Of a stretch of DNA of 64,000 nt, positions 23,521 through 36,204 are shown one piece after another; within the stretch, counting starts at the first letter, position 1; each line of letters begins with the position of its first letter. Below the pieces are notes generated by a model, which did not search any database, was not told the DNA's origin, and saw only the letters and a program-made list of their open reading frames with translations. The stretch is from Agapanthus africanus (lineage: Eukaryota; Streptophyta; Magnoliopsida; Asparagales; Amaryllidaceae): contig JASDDO010000016.1 in the NCBI GenBank assembly GCA_030015575.1, positions 69,499,396 to 69,563,395 on the forward strand, in the 5' to 3' direction. The position numbers and the translations under genes were made by a program.

Positions 23521-24405
23521 GCTAGGTTAACCTTGGTTCGAATCTAAGTTTGACTATGTGGAGCCTAGGGCGGTTATATATATACGGAACTTAGGCTTGA
23601 CCTTACGGAACTTAGACTTAGCCGAGGGGGTATTATACCCGAACTTTCGTCGCATAGGATGACCCTTGGTTGATGGAGTAGGTAGCTTGAGTAGAAGGAC
23701 GTACCGTACGTATGTTCCGCGGCATACTTACGACACGCCACTCCGCTTAAGAAACCTTAGGATGTACATTTCTTTGCACAGTATTATATTCCTTCCTATG
23801 ATCTATCCTCATCGATACTGGTTATGATTTTGCTGCCGCGATTGCACGGGCAGAGTGAGCTACGGCTCGAGTTGCGTCAGCTTGAGCTCGTCGTGGACGA
23901 GGACTGACCAGGGCATGATTCAAGAGATATACGATTGTATATAGAGGCGTCGTCTTACTGTGTTTTCGCGCCGTGAGCGTTTACTGATCGCTTTTACGAG
24001 ATTTTCCGGACGTGCAGATCGGTACCAGAGGATTGAGCCACTGATAGAGGCCAGCCAGGATGTGATGACTATTGATGGGTCGCTTATTCATGATGATTGA
24101 GGCGCTGTTCAGCGTACGGACGGATGAGCTAGTTATTGCTGCGAATGACGAGATATTGCCCCGGATGTTGGAGCTACGGTAGCTTGAGCATATACTTAGA
24201 GATATGATGGTGAGTCTCTAGTCACCGAGGATGAATGACTAGGACATGTGGTTCGTTCGCTTACCCCGATGCGAAGTCATCAGGTAGATTGATTCCAGCT
24301 AGAGACAACTTCTCGCAGATTCGTTGAGAGTCGATTGAGAGGATCGAATGTCGGGAACCTATTTCCAAGTTTAAAGTATTCGGAAAGACATCCAAGAGAT
24401 TCTAT

Positions 24406-24532
24406 GGACCCTCTAGAAGAATGAAACCCTAACTCGACATAATGACCGTGTGAAAGCCTTTGAACCTTAGGGTTTGCGGCAGTTCCGCGGCGCCATTAGT
24501 GAGGCTTGGGTTTGCCCTTCTACGGCTGGACC
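24406..24532 (+). repeat. Block shared by Copia leaders and LARD internal domains, LARD-2 copy
   Basis: It opens GGACCCTCTAGAAGA, contains TTTGAACCTTAGGGTTTG and closes CTTCTACGGCTGGACC. By eye it matches Copia-C 36205-36335 at roughly three quarters of positions. Weaker similarity extends some 40 bases upstream. Confidence 0.8.
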
Positions 24533-25739
24533 ACTGATGCTGTGGTATGTACTCGATACTATTAAACCGTACCCATGATGTTGAGCTCTTGGGGGATTAT
24601 GAGGTTCTGACGAGTTGATCGGATGGTTTGACATCTTTCGGATATTCTGATGGGACACACTACTTGGGAGACTCCAGATACGAGTATAGCTATTGGAGCA
24701 TAGTCCGTGCAGCCATGATGAGATGAGTCCGAATCAGCCGACCTTGGAACAGGTGGAGTAAAGAGTTCGCACGAGATTTTGACGAAATGACGTTCTACTC
24801 CGCTGACATCAGAGACGCGGTATGCACGCTGAGAACGTGTTTGGCTAGATATCTTCTACTGAGTGATGAAGATACCGAGTTCGTGATTTCGAGTCCGTGT
24901 GAGGGACTTCGGATTGACCGTAGCCGAGAGCATTGCAGTGTGCAGATAGAGACGTGACGTCAAAGTGGACGATGATACAGACAAGCGGGACAAGAGGTTC
25001 GTGCGAGGCGCCGACGAGCTGTCATTACTTCCCGTCGAGACCAAAGACTTGATATGCTTACAGAGGCGTTGGGATGCGACCAGTTTCCGAGAAATGTTGT
25101 GCTGAGGACACAGCTGTCCATTGAGCGAGAAGAGATTATGCAAGAGTACCAGCCTCCGTACAGTTCGGCATAGGCAAGATCGGAAGAGACCCTAAGCCGG
25201 ATTCCTTCCAGGACACTGCTGCAATGATATATGCACCCAGGATCAAATGTGTCATGTGTATTCAGAGAGCCAGAGGCCGACGCCAGTGACATGTCGCTTT
25301 ACGAGTAGTCGTGATGATTGACCAAGAGATGACCAGAGAAGTGCCAGAACGGAATCGTCCCGGTTAGCACACCTGACAGGGCTGATGAGCCGATTGATTG
25401 CGAGATAGGTAATCCGCAGAGAAGATAAGGACCCAGAGACAGATGACGCTAGACCGGGAGCAAGAGGCAAGTAGATATCTTGCGCTGCTAGTATTGGATG
25501 CACCGACACCTTCTCGATTTTGAAGGAGGAACTACCGACGACGGTATTTATGATTTGTGATTTTGTGATTCGGTTATCACATATCCGTCATCTTGGATTT
25601 CGGTATTTTGGACGTTCTGTTTGTATGATTTAGTCTTGATGGCTGAGTTTCATAATATTTGTTTTCATGCACCCACTAGATATTTATATTTTGCGCATAG
25701 TTATTACATTTGAGGCATTGATTGTGATTTCACGCCTAT

Positions 25740-25990
25740 CTTATGCAGTGATTTGATGTACACTTCCAGCATAGTTTTCATGCACCTTTAGTGTTTTGAT
25801 ATACGATTTTGGTGCACGCCAGATGTACTAAATCGGGATTCTTCGTGCATGTCATATGCACCTGATTTTGCTGTCAGGCACACACATTGCCTATGACAGA
25901 TGTTTCGTGCACACCAGTTGCACCTAGATGTTGTTTTGTGCACCTGTATGACACATATATGGATTTTGGATTCCTTGCGCACCAGACGCA
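25740..25990 (+). repeat. Degenerate GTGCA-rich repeat before the polypurine tract, LARD-2
   Basis: TGCACC, GTGCAC and TTCGTGCA words recur every 30-40 bases without exact units. LARD-3 has a longer reverse-complement counterpart at about 52130-52830. Confidence 0.55.
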
Positions 25991-26158
25991 TAGAATATTC
26001 TTATATATACTTTTTTTGGGGATTGATTTCTAATAGAGCAGTACATTTTTATGATTTTCTCTATGTATTGATGTTTTCGGAGCCCGACAAATTGGATTTT
26101 TACTGAAATGTTTTAGTATTTGGGGGTTTAAATTTAAATTCGGGGACCGAATTTCTTT

Positions 26159-26171
26159 AAGGGGGGTAGAT
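26159..26171 (+). other. Polypurine tract of LARD-2
   Basis: AAGGGGGGTAGAT directly before the 3' LTR. Confidence 0.85.
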
Positions 26172-29100
26172 TGTAATGTTTCAAAATAATAAAATATTAT
26201 TTTTGGGAAGTTTTATAATTTAATATTATTCTAATGAATATTTTAATATTCCGGTATAATTAAATACAATAAATGGGGAAAAATTATGGAAAATTCTAAA
26301 ATAGGGTATTTTATGGAATTATGCCATTTTAAGTTTTTATGATTAGTTATATGCTAATTTAGCGCTAATCGCGATTAAAAATCGCCAATCGGATTTTTGG
26401 CATTTTTGTGCAAAACATGCACATATCTTTTTCTACACTTGTATTACATTTTTATTACAATGGCTTTACTTTGGGTTTACTATTTGAGTGAGAAGGTTTT
26501 AGAAAAAGAATTTGATTAGAATAATGGTGTAGTAGGTGGGTGAGAGAGAGAAAGGTAAGGGGTTCTCTTGACTTAGTCTCACTTCATCCTCTTCTTCATT
26601 TTCTCTCCTCTTCTCCCTCTTGCTCAGCTGCTGCTACTTCCCTCTTTCCTCCCCTCCACAAAACACCCTACTTCATCTCCAAAACAAACTCGAAACACCA
26701 ATTTCCATTCACAAAAAAGGTGCACGAGCTCGAGACAAACACATCGGACCAAGAAAGAGTGGATTTAGAGGACTTTGAGCAACTCAAGAAAATTCTTGAG
26801 TTGCCAAAGGAGGTAAATTCTGCACCATTAGTATAGTATTTCGACTTCTTATGCATCCATACTAGTTTCTTGTCGATATTGTGGGTTTTGAGGAACTTTA
26901 GGAAATTCAAGTTAGGGTTTAGGGTGGATCTGAAATCAAGAGTGAAATTGAGGATTTTGGTGACTTTAGAACCCCTGGTGTGATGTTATTTTGGATCAAA
27001 CTAGAGACTAGAACACAGAATACGGATTTATGTGACGATGTCGGGGAAAAACTATGAATCTGTGATGGTTACATTGAATCCGCTTTTAACCCGAGACTCT
27101 GAAAATTAAATTGATTGGACAGTGAGATGTGCAGGCACCCTAGAATCACCGCACAAGACCCCAGCCCCTAACTCATTTTCCCGGCCGTAGATTTATTCTG
27201 TTTGGCCGCAATTTGCGGCCAGACCTACCACATATTGGCTCGTTTTGGTTTTGGTGTTCCCTTATCTGTAGTTTAGACCCCTAGTATATATAGATTTGTC
27301 TAATTTGACCTAGGGTGAAATCTGGACCCTATTTCCTTAGTTGCTGTTTTGGATTCGTGTTTCCGTATTCCGTATTTCTAATTCTGAAATTGCGTATGAT
27401 GTTTTACCTTGACTACTTTGCGTTTATACGACGATATCGAGGGTTGTGATGGTTTTGGAAGACGTCGTCCATAGGTTCTAACCTATAAAACATAGCGTAT
27501 CGTCTTGGGGTTTCGTATGCCGTTTTAGTTTTGAATTGGTTTTGATACGCATTTGCGATACGTTAATGTGTAGGTACCCCATGAAGACTTCGGGATGACA
27601 AGCAAATGCGTGGCGACGTCGACAGATAAAGAACGCAAGGTGAGTAGATTTATATCTACGGGGGAAGTCACGTGGATGGCGTATAGCAGCCCCGCGGTCC
27701 GTGCTGATGTATACGATTACGTATACACACGTATATTTATTATGTGTTGTTTAAGTTTCTTGATGGTAATAATGGATTATGGATGATAAGGATGTACGGG
27801 TTTAGTATAGTGCGAAACACTAGAGTAGTGGTTGCACCCACACAGACACGTACACATATACTTGCATACATTCTTTCCTATATCTGTGCGCATTTGGAGG
27901 TGTGTATATCTACACATGGGTATGGGACTATGTGTTCATATACGGGATTTGAGTATGATACGTGGGATTGAGATGAGTCGATATGTTTTGATTGAGGCCG
28001 TAAGATTCGGCGATATGACAGAGTTCGTATTTGAGATACGACATGATGGTTTAGCGGGCTTTTGGACATGTGTGTTACCCCGCATTCATACCTATGTAGA
28101 TGGTATCGATTGTACTAGACGTAGATCTGTACCCTAGATTATATGATATGATGGTAGTGATACCTGATATGTGATGAGATGAATGTGATATTGACCTGTA
28201 CCCAGCTATTGGGATGTCGTACGACGATTTACCGTACGAGCCTACATTGATGATAGATCCGCGCTCATGACTCGAGGATGTTATATCGTTTGTGATACTA
28301 TTGAGGCGGGATTACTGACTATTAAATTTATATATATATCGACTCAGATTTAGGTGGTTTCCATACCCCTCCTGATGGACTTGGCTTAGTAGACATTGGA
28401 CTAGACCCGAGTTATACCTATTGCAAAACAAACGAATCGGGGATATTTTAAAGATAGGCAAAAAAGATTCTACGGGTATTTTCAAACGAAGCATCTTTTC
28501 TTAAAACACCGTAGCCCTTATTTTGTTAAAAACCCGATTCGTCTTGTTTTAAATGTCAAGGCTGCATGATATATTTATTGTGGTAGATTATTTACTGTTG
28601 CGTTGATTATTCGATTCCGCATACTTATGCAATTTGCATTGCATCGCTTGTGTTGTTGATATATTATAGTCATGCTGCTAGGACACCAGCACCATTATCG
28701 ATGATGCATATGTTCCACGTACACTTATTGCCGGCTCACACACTTCATCATCGATAATTGCCATGTCACTACACAGTAGTATTATTGCATCAGGATAGGA
28801 CCTTGTATGTGCATACTATTATTCCATGTTGCATGATATCCCGTTGTACTTGCATTTCATTAGTATGTTACATATATCATTCTTTCTGATTATACGCATC
28901 GAGATATTCGTTTTCGTGATATTTCTGGGTTTGGGAACCGTGGATAATTTCAAAGGAAGGTATGTACTTATTTTGAAAAACCCGGTTTCCCTTGATATGA
29001 TATTTGCGCTGCCACCATGAGATTTATTGGTCCTGATTTTATACTCCATACGAGGAGTGGTGCCGTATGAGGGTACATGGTGGGGCCCGATGTATGAGAG

Positions 29101-30271
29101 AGTGGGCTGACCCGGACTGACGGATGGTCGATGTATGAGAGAGTGGGCTGACCCGGACTGACGGATGCCCGATATATGAGAGAGTGGGCCGACCCGGACA
29201 GACGGATGCCGATATATGAGGATTTACGTGCCGATGCTAGGCACATTTTTTCATGATGTTTTCGAGTGTCGACGCTAGGCACTAAGGTTCCATGCTTTTG
29301 GTTATATCCTCATATTTCTATGCATATGCTGATGATATTTACATGCATGATCGTTATTGTCATTGGGTGACGAGTGGACGAGATCCACGTACATGCAGAT
29401 TTGATTACACTGATTTTATCTCATATTCATGATATGCAATTACCTGAGGCACTGGCACGAGCACTTGGCATTAACTCATGTATAGAGATCGCATTGCCAG
29501 TTTAGCATGCTGCAGACTTATTCATATAGAGGTTTATTTATATCAGATTGTATTGACCAAGGATGGGTCATACATACGATCTCTGCTTGTAGATATTTTC
29601 TATTCACGAGTTGTCAACTCACCCCCGTTGTGCCACAGTTCTTGCAGGTTCTTGCCGTAAAGATTCCATAGCGACTTTTCTGGCACACTGCTTTTATATG
29701 GGTGACTTGCTTGGGTAGGTGGGTTCTTTGTATCAGAACCACCATTGTACATTTATTATTCATTGTATCTAGAAATTCCATCAACCAAAAACTTGTATAT
29801 TGTTTCAGTGATGTACTATTTCGACCTTAGAGTCGCGCTTGTAGTATTACGGTTTTCTGGCTGTTTTGAGTTTCTTTTTGAGTTTTGATCCTCGTCCTTT
29901 GGCGTTGTATATTATATTGCTTGCGTGGTTGTGACCGTCGATTGACGAAGAGCTAGCTCCCGTTTGGGGATGCCTTTTTCCTTGCATATATATATTATTC
30001 TTGTTGTATCCCGTTCGGGGCCAGTATTTACAAAGAAAACTCTACCGAAATTTTCAGGAAAGATTACACATTCTAAAAATGCATATTCGGCTTAGTTATT
30101 TAAAGACTTTGATTTTCAAAACATGTTTTCTTTACTTCTTAAAACCAGTTTTCTTTATTACTCCTTAAAATGGTTTTAGATTTCTGGGCTTTTGGCTTAC
30201 TTGGATCAGATGGGGTCCTATAGACTTCATATGGTTCAAGGGCCAATCACGTACTCTTTCGGGTCGTGACA
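26172..30271 (+). repeat. 3' LTR of LARD-2
   Basis: 4100 bp, from TGTAATGTTTC to GGGTCGTGACA, with the same order of parts as the 5' LTR. Hairpin 27644-27659, GC palindrome 27204-27220, inverted repeat 28694-28758, and three 41-bp units at 29086-29208. Confidence 0.88.
26540..26836 (+). CDS. Small frame in LARD-2 3' LTR, 98 codons, function unknown
   Basis: This is the LTR partner of the frame at 19731-20027, with near-identical predicted residues (MRERKVRG start, EVNSAPLV end). Its duplication comes from LTR replication and is not independent evidence for a gene. It is followed by the same GAG-GTAAAT splice-like junction. No recognised domain, no credible signal peptide and no membrane segment. 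Confidence 0.2.
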   Translation: MRERKVRGSLDLVSLHPLLHFLSSSPSCSAAATSLFPPLHKTPYFISKTNSKHQFPFTKKVHELETNTSDQERVDLEDFEQLKKILELPKEVNSAPLV

Positions 30272-30863
30272 GCTTGTGAGCTCATGCACATTTTTAATGA
30301 AGTGGGTATTGAGTTTTGAGGTGTTTTTGGTGATGAAGTGGGGTGTTTGAGGAGGAGGAGGTGGAGGGCAGCAGCAATGGTGAGAAAGGAGATGAAAAGG
30401 ATGAAAAAAATGAAGAGGGAGACAAGGACCATAACTTAGGTTTGACCCCTCACTCTCTCACTTGCCCATGCTTTAATTCTTTATTCCTTTCCATTTTCTT
30501 TTCTCTTCCTTTTCTTTTCTCTTCTCACAAAACCAAAGCCATGAATGAAAAAAGAAGAGAAAGCAATGTAGGAAAATATAACACAAGTGTAAAAATGATA
30601 TGGTGCATGTTTTGCACAAAACAAGCTTAATGCGCGATTAGCGATATTTAATCGCGATTAGCACTAAATAGCGTATAATTAATCATAAAAACTTATAATT
30701 TGCATAATTCACATAAAACACGCTCTTTTTAGAAATTTCCATAATTTTCCAAATTTTTCCCAATTTGTCGGTATTTAATTATACCGCCTTAATAAAATAT
30801 TCAATATAATATTATTTAATTATAAAAATTCCCAAAAATAATATATTTTTTTTAAATGTTACA
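30272..30863 (-). repeat. LARD-1 5' LTR, piece 3 (5' end of LTR)
   Basis: In reverse complement it reads TGTAACATTT then AT-rich DNA with TAATCGCGATTA-like words, as in the LARD-2 LTR start (19348-19620). It completes the LTR split by LARD-2. It abuts Copia LTR sequence at 30864, so LARD-1 was itself inserted in a Copia LTR. The small frames at 30247-30630 fall in its purine/pyrimidine tract and are not convincing. Confidence 0.8.
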
Positions 30864-31599
30864 CATGCTGATGTAAGGCCCATAACGATTCGAGAAACTA
30901 CCGATGGCCAATCGAGCATAGCGCAACATCAACCCCCAATACCGGGAGAGATGAAATCCCCTCCTATCGCTCATTTCCTCCATTGGACTCGGGACTGTAC
31001 CCAAAAGCCACCGTTTAGCACGTTCTCTTGAACATGGTAAGGTGGAAATCAAAGCATCGTGGGAATCACACAAGACTCTATGACGATCTCGGGTCAACAG
31101 ATTATCTTGTACCGGTGTCACCAGTGAACTGCTATGTGACGTGTGGTATAATACGATCTAAGAGTTCTCGGCGAGTCCTGTTCAGTGTACCCAGTGTCCA
31201 CTGAGCACCTATATACAATTTTTGATGTCAAACACTAATGGATGTGGGATCATCCATCGCCCATCATATATGTCAAGAAATGTATACACTAGTCTACTCT
31301 AGAATATCGATGCCCCATCTCGATACTCCCACTACTAGGAACAATTAAAGAATGTACTTATAGATTACCCCGGACCCACTAATATGATCTGCATCATAAT
31401 CCTGGTAGTCAAGTACACATCCTAAGGGCTTTATCAACATGTAACAGAGAGACAATAAGTATACATGTTAAGATAAAGAGTAACCGGATAGTATACTATC
31501 ATGTCGAGTAAGAAAGTCCTCCCTATATATGTCCAAGCATCCACTATAATAGACATCATATATACAATAACGGTCTCTAGGGCATACATACAACTAACA
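30864..31599 (-). repeat. Old Copia LTR fragment
   Basis: Matches the right part of the Copia-B and solo LTRs: GTCACCAG-rich middle, TATCGATGCCC block, and the end ATACAACTAACA in plus reading. The rest of this LTR should lie beyond LARD-1, left of the window. More diverged than the Copia-B LTRs. Confidence 0.8.
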
Positions 31600-32962
31600 C
31601 TTTACCCCTTTTTTTCTTCCTCTTCTTAACAAAATAAAATGGTAAGTCCCTTCCAATTTCTCTTCTTCCTCTTTAAAAATCTCTTTTTTTCAAAACATGT
31701 CGGTAAGTGGAGATAATACCGACATTTTATTCTAAACCCTAGAAATTACTCTTTTTCTTAAACATTGTTCATTCATATATCTACACCTTGCTTGTTAACA
31801 TAAAACTAATATTTAGAACCAATTTTCAATCAAAAATATCATGAAACATAACTTTAATTCAACTTTTATATTAAAATACCATGAACTTTGTATATACCAT
31901 ATTTAATTGTTTTGCATAATCATACCTTTAGAAAACTTCACGGAGTAACGACCTACCTCTCACATACACACATGGTTTCCATAGCACGATAGCTCATTCA
32001 TGTAAATTTATGTTTCGAGAAAATATTACAAGAAAATACCATTTACTATAAAAACCGGGTTTCTTTTGAATTGTATTTCAAAACCCATTGCAAATATGCC
32101 TCTACAACACTTTTTAGAGGACCCGCTATTGGATGGTGTAGATTATCGCACATCCTTTGGCTAGTAGAGCGAGATGCAGACCTCCTCACGGAGCGTTCGG
32201 TCTCGAAGGTTTTTAATACGATTTTTAAGCAAAACGCAATTTTCTACTTAATAATAAAATTAATTTTTAATAATTATATAAATATTACAAAATACATATA
32301 TTTTCAAAACATAATAACTTTATATTTTTTTTCCAAATAAAAGAATTATAAGTTTCATCAATACCATCAAGATATCAATACAAGACAAGTTTACAGTAAA
32401 ATACCATGAACTATTCAAGTTAAGCTAATTATCATTAAAATACCTCAAATCCCTAAAATTCACATCCATGTAAACCTTAAATAATATAAATAATTTCTCG
32501 AGATTATTTTGAACTATATCTTAAAAATATTTTTCATAAAACCCCCTCGAGTTATATAAAATTACATTTAAGGACTTAGTAAATATAGGTTAAAGCGGGA
32601 TCAATTCTCTTGAGCTTCAGAGAGCCGGAGAAAGTGGGTGCTTGCCTATTTAAGGTAGAAAACTTAACAATGTTATCAATGGTAATTGTCTTGGAAAAAT
32701 ACACAAATCCTGCCATCCATGTGCAACAGTTACCGATAACTCCTGAAACTAATTTAAGATCTAAATAAGTTTAAAGTGTCCGATTCAAGTCTGAGTCTAA
32801 CTCATGTCTAAATCCAAACTCAAACATGAATCTAAAACCAAAAATGAATACTTGATCTTGAACTTGAATCCAAACTCAAGTCAGAATCCAATTCAAACAT
32901 GAACCCAAAGTCTAGGATACATACTTGAACATGAACCTGAATACCTGAATTCAAACACATAT
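31600..32962. other. Unassigned AT-rich stretch
   Basis: 1.36 kb between two Copia LTR pieces. I see pyrimidine runs, a compact GC-richer patch at about 32100-32210, poly-A/T rich DNA with many AATAAT words, and loosely repeated words such as CAAACTCAAACATGAA at about 32780-32960. No coding frame is convincing and it matches nothing else in the window. It could be an old retroelement end or remnant host DNA. Confidence 0.4.
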
Positions 32963-33603
32963 TGTAAGTCGATGTCGCGCACCCTACGTGTTCGCGGGGA
33001 GACGAAAATGATAAAAAATGATTTTTACGGGCTTCGCAACATCGACTAGAACCAAGGATCGATCATAAACCCTAGCTAGCAGACTACTTGAGGTTTAACT
33101 ACTCGGAAAGAATGCTATACCTCAAGATACAAGTCCTTCGGGCCTTCTTCGCTGTCCTCCTCGTCATTGTAGGCTCCGAGGATCGATCCAGATCGTAGCT
33201 TCCTCGCCGGTTTCCTCAAGTCAAAGATGATCCACTCGAGAGTCTATAGTCCGAGCTCCTATCTCAAATCTGAGGTAACTAAGGTAACTAGCTTGCTAAA
33301 CTAGATGACCTAGGTGATATAGAGAATGAAGATGGATTTATTTGTCTCTTGGAACCCTAGTTTACTCAACTCATGAGACCTTAAGGGTTGAGAAGAAGAA
33401 GAAGATGGAACTTGAGGAAAGAGAAGTATTTTTCACAAATGATAGTTATGAAGGCTCTCTTGATATGACCATAAGCATGTGAAGAGAAAATATCTCACCC
33501 AAAATATCTAGTGCCAAAAATATCTCATAAAATATCTTAGTCAAACAATCAAACCAAGTAGCCATGCTTGAATTATCATATATAAATATAACAATATATT
33601 TCC
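32963..33603 (-). repeat. Old Copia LTR, left half
   Basis: Starts TGTAAGTCGATGTCGCG; resembles the Copia-A LTR from 1280 onward in layout. No primer-binding site lies on its left, so it may be a solo LTR. It is split at 33603 by Copia-C and resumes at 43834. Confidence 0.65.
33599..33603. repeat. Target-site duplication of Copia-C, left copy
   Basis: TTTCC, repeated at 43829-43833. Confidence 0.92.
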
Positions 33604-35702
33604 TGTTAGTTGTATGTATGCCCTAGAGGCCAGTATTGTACAGATGATGTATATTATATTGGATGCTTGGACATATATAGAGATGACTTTTTTGCTCGAT
33701 ATGATAGTATGCTATCTGGTTGCACTTTATCTTAACATGTATACTAGTCTCTTTAAACTGTCTTATAGTTACTTGTTGGTAAAGCCCTTAGGATGTGTAC
33801 TTGACTACCTGGACTATGACGCAGATCATACTAGTGGGGACATGGTAGTCCATAAGTACATCCTTCAAGGTCCCTAGTCGTGGGTGTATCGAGACGGGGC
33901 ATCGATATACCAGTGTAGACTAGCGTATACGCTTCTCGACCCATGAGATGGGCGATGGATGATCCCATATCCATTAGTGTTTGACATCAGAGATGGTATA
34001 CGGGTGCTCAGTGGAGACTGGATACACTGGACGGACTCGCCGAGAACTCCCAGATGGTATTATACCTCACGTCAGATGGCAGTTCTCAGTTGACACTTGT
34101 ACAGGTTAGTCTGTAGACCCGAGATCGTCATAGAGTCTTGTGTGATTCCCACTGTGCTTTGATCTCCACCTTACCACGTCTATGAGGGCATGCAAAACGG
34201 TGGTTTTTGGGTACAATCCCGAGTCACATGGAGGCAATGAGCGATAGGAAGGGTTTCGTCTCTCCCGGTATTGGGGGTTGATGTTGCGCTGTGCTCGATT
34301 GGCCGTAACAGGGAAGTCCCTGGCCAGGGCTGATTCAGATATTTGCTGGTAAGTGTTACCAGTAGTTTCTCGACCCGTTATGAGCCTAACATCGGCACGA
34401 ATTATCGGTTATTGGGGTCTGACGTTTACCACCCCTAGACTTGATATGCGACATATCAGACGAGGAGACCAGACTGTACGGGAAGTGTTGCCGATCGGCT
34501 CGACGGGAGTTATAGCAGGTTCGTTTGTTCTCTTCTGATCGCTCAATACCCGGGTGGCCGTTACGTTTAGCTGACCGCTTGCGGCTTAGGGGTGCTTGAT
34601 ATGATCATCACCCACTGCCGGCGTATTGACGAGTCTCAGAGTCCCACAATGGAGTTTCCTAGTCCAGGCGAAACGTTGTGGTGCGCGTATGCGATATGCG
34701 CAAGGACTTGATTAAAATGCGCGTATGGGATACCGTATATTAATCGGGCGGCTTGCTTTTGGTAGGGGTCATATGTGATATGGCCGGATTGATAAATCAA
34801 GTGTTGGTTTATCATTTAACCATTAGCTTCTCACTTGAAATCTTTTCTTGAGTTAGTTGGATGTATGCATGCATGTATGCCTTCTTTTTGATTCATGCAC
34901 ATATGGATGTACATATACACATACATACATACATACATCTTTCATGGTTGATTATACAAGGAAATGGTGGCAATATAAGACTCACACCATGGGTTTTTTA
35001 TATGGAATATTATTGTATTTAAGCTAAAAACAAAAGGAAAAAGAAATGGGTTTGTTTTGGATTGTTTCTACACTCTTCTTGACCTAACCTCACTCACCCA
35101 CTATTTAACCATGGTTTACTCTTCCTTTTAGTTTTTAACTCAAGTACAATAATGATTCAACCATGGTTTGAGATGAGAGATAGAAAATATATATTGATAT
35201 ATTTTTTCTATTTTCTTTAAGTGTTGAACTTATCATTTTCTAAAAAGCCCTCATCTTCATAAACCTCTCTCATTTTGCTCTCTAGTTCTTTTTAGTGAGC
35301 AATATACTCATCAAGATTGGATTTTGAAGTGAGAAAGAGAACCACAACACCATTCTACACAAGTCTAGCCCACTTGTTTGGAGTGTTAGCTTGATTTCGT
35401 TCACTTGATCGGATAAAGTTGCAAGCTTCGACAAAGCGGACTCCGGGTGGATCATCAGTGACATCGAGGAGTTCAAGCGGAGCTCTTTCAAACCCTAAGT
35501 AGCCAAGGAGTCTAGCGTAGGGAGCTACAAAGGTTGTACTCTCTAAACCCTAGCTTTCCTTTCATATGATGATGTGAAAAATTTGAAACCCTAATCGATT
35601 CTAGGAACGATTCTTTGTTAGTTAACTTAGCACCCTAAAGACTCCACTTTTGGTTCATGTGATGCTTCCAAACCCTTCATGTGGTGCTGGGCTAACCTTT
35701 CA
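33604..35702 (+). repeat. 5' LTR of Copia-C
   Basis: TGTTAGTTGTATG to AACCTTTCA. The first 270 bases are open for 87 hydrophobic codons (see findings). (CATA)n simple repeat lies near 34910-34941. AT-rich hairpins with ATATGTGATAT-like centres occur around 34680-34830. Confidence 0.94.
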
Positions 35703-35703
35703 T

Positions 35704-35716
35704 TGGTATCAGAGCC
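35704..35716 (+). other. Primer-binding site of Copia-C
   Basis: TGGTATCAGAGCC one base past the LTR, initiator tRNA-Met type. Confidence 0.92.
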
Positions 35717-35901
35717 GACCTAGAACGTTAGGCGACACCTTTACGAAGTTAAAATTCCGATCGAACCGAAAATACGGATTTTTGGGTGCTCCCTGGACTA
35801 TTTTCAAAATCTGGTTATTTTCAGAATTAAAAATATGCAAAAATTTCAGCAGGTAAATATAAGAGTTACTGTAAAAAACGAGAGCATGAACAGTTAAAAC
35901 G

Positions 35902-35945
35902 ACCGCGGAACCGCGGCAATGGCCTGCTTAGGCCGCGGTTCCGCG
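35902..35945. other. GC-rich inverted repeat in Copia-C leader
   Basis: CCGCGGAACCGCGGC (35902-35916) is the exact complement of GCCGCGGTTCCGCGG (35931-35945), about 200 nt past the primer-binding site. Confidence 0.78.
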
Positions 35946-36204
35946 GCCATTCTGTTGAGTCAAGGTCTGGTTTTTCTACAGTAATTCATGACTCTGCTTG
36001 TTTATGTTTTTAGAGTATTTTTAATCTGAAATTGGTACAGTAAATTCTGGAGATGTTTTTGGACTCGTTGGTTCGATCGGAATTTTGATTTCGTGACTTT
36101 TCCGGTTAAATCTAGAAAGTATTGAAGTGTTCGAACGACTATCATTTGCTCACTTTTCACGGGGTTTAAAATCTTTCGGAAATACGTGCAAGTTTGTTTG
36201 TGGT

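Larger units (their letters stand above)
23505..26171 (+). other. Internal domain of LARD-2, non-coding
   Basis: 2.67 kb with primer-binding site at its start and polypurine tract at its end. It carries the block shared with Copia leaders at 24406-24532 and a degenerate GTGCA-rich repeat at about 25740-25990. No frame over 110 codons and no retroelement motif is visible, so replication would need proteins from another element. It matches LARD-1 3253-4770 and parts of LARD-3 51444-55309 in reverse complement. Confidence 0.75.
19348..30271 (+). mobile_element. LARD-2, large retrotransposon derivative
   Basis: A 10.9-kb element: LTR 19348-23504 (4157 bp), internal domain 23505-26171 (2667 bp), LTR 26172-30271 (4100 bp). 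LTRs longer than the core and no pol or gag frame fit the published LARD definition. The primer-binding site (23509-23520), polypurine tract (26159-26171) and the TGTAA...GTGACA LTR ends resemble Ty3-type Tekay/Del elements (inference). The flanking pentamers GCTAG (19343-19347) and GCTTG (30272-30276) look like a target duplication with one difference. LTRs differ at roughly 2.5-3% of sites in the first 500 bases by eye. It is inserted in the LARD-1 LTR in opposite orientation. Confidence 0.88.

Noticed and set aside
32071-32340. 89-codon frame in the unassigned stretch
   Set aside because: Ends in a Lys/Asn/Ile-rich tail typical of AT-rich chance frames; no motif or homologue in the window.
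35704-35716. Initiator tRNA-Met-like sequence as a tRNA gene
   Set aside because: Only the 3' end of the tRNA is matched, directly beside an LTR end: it is a primer-binding site.
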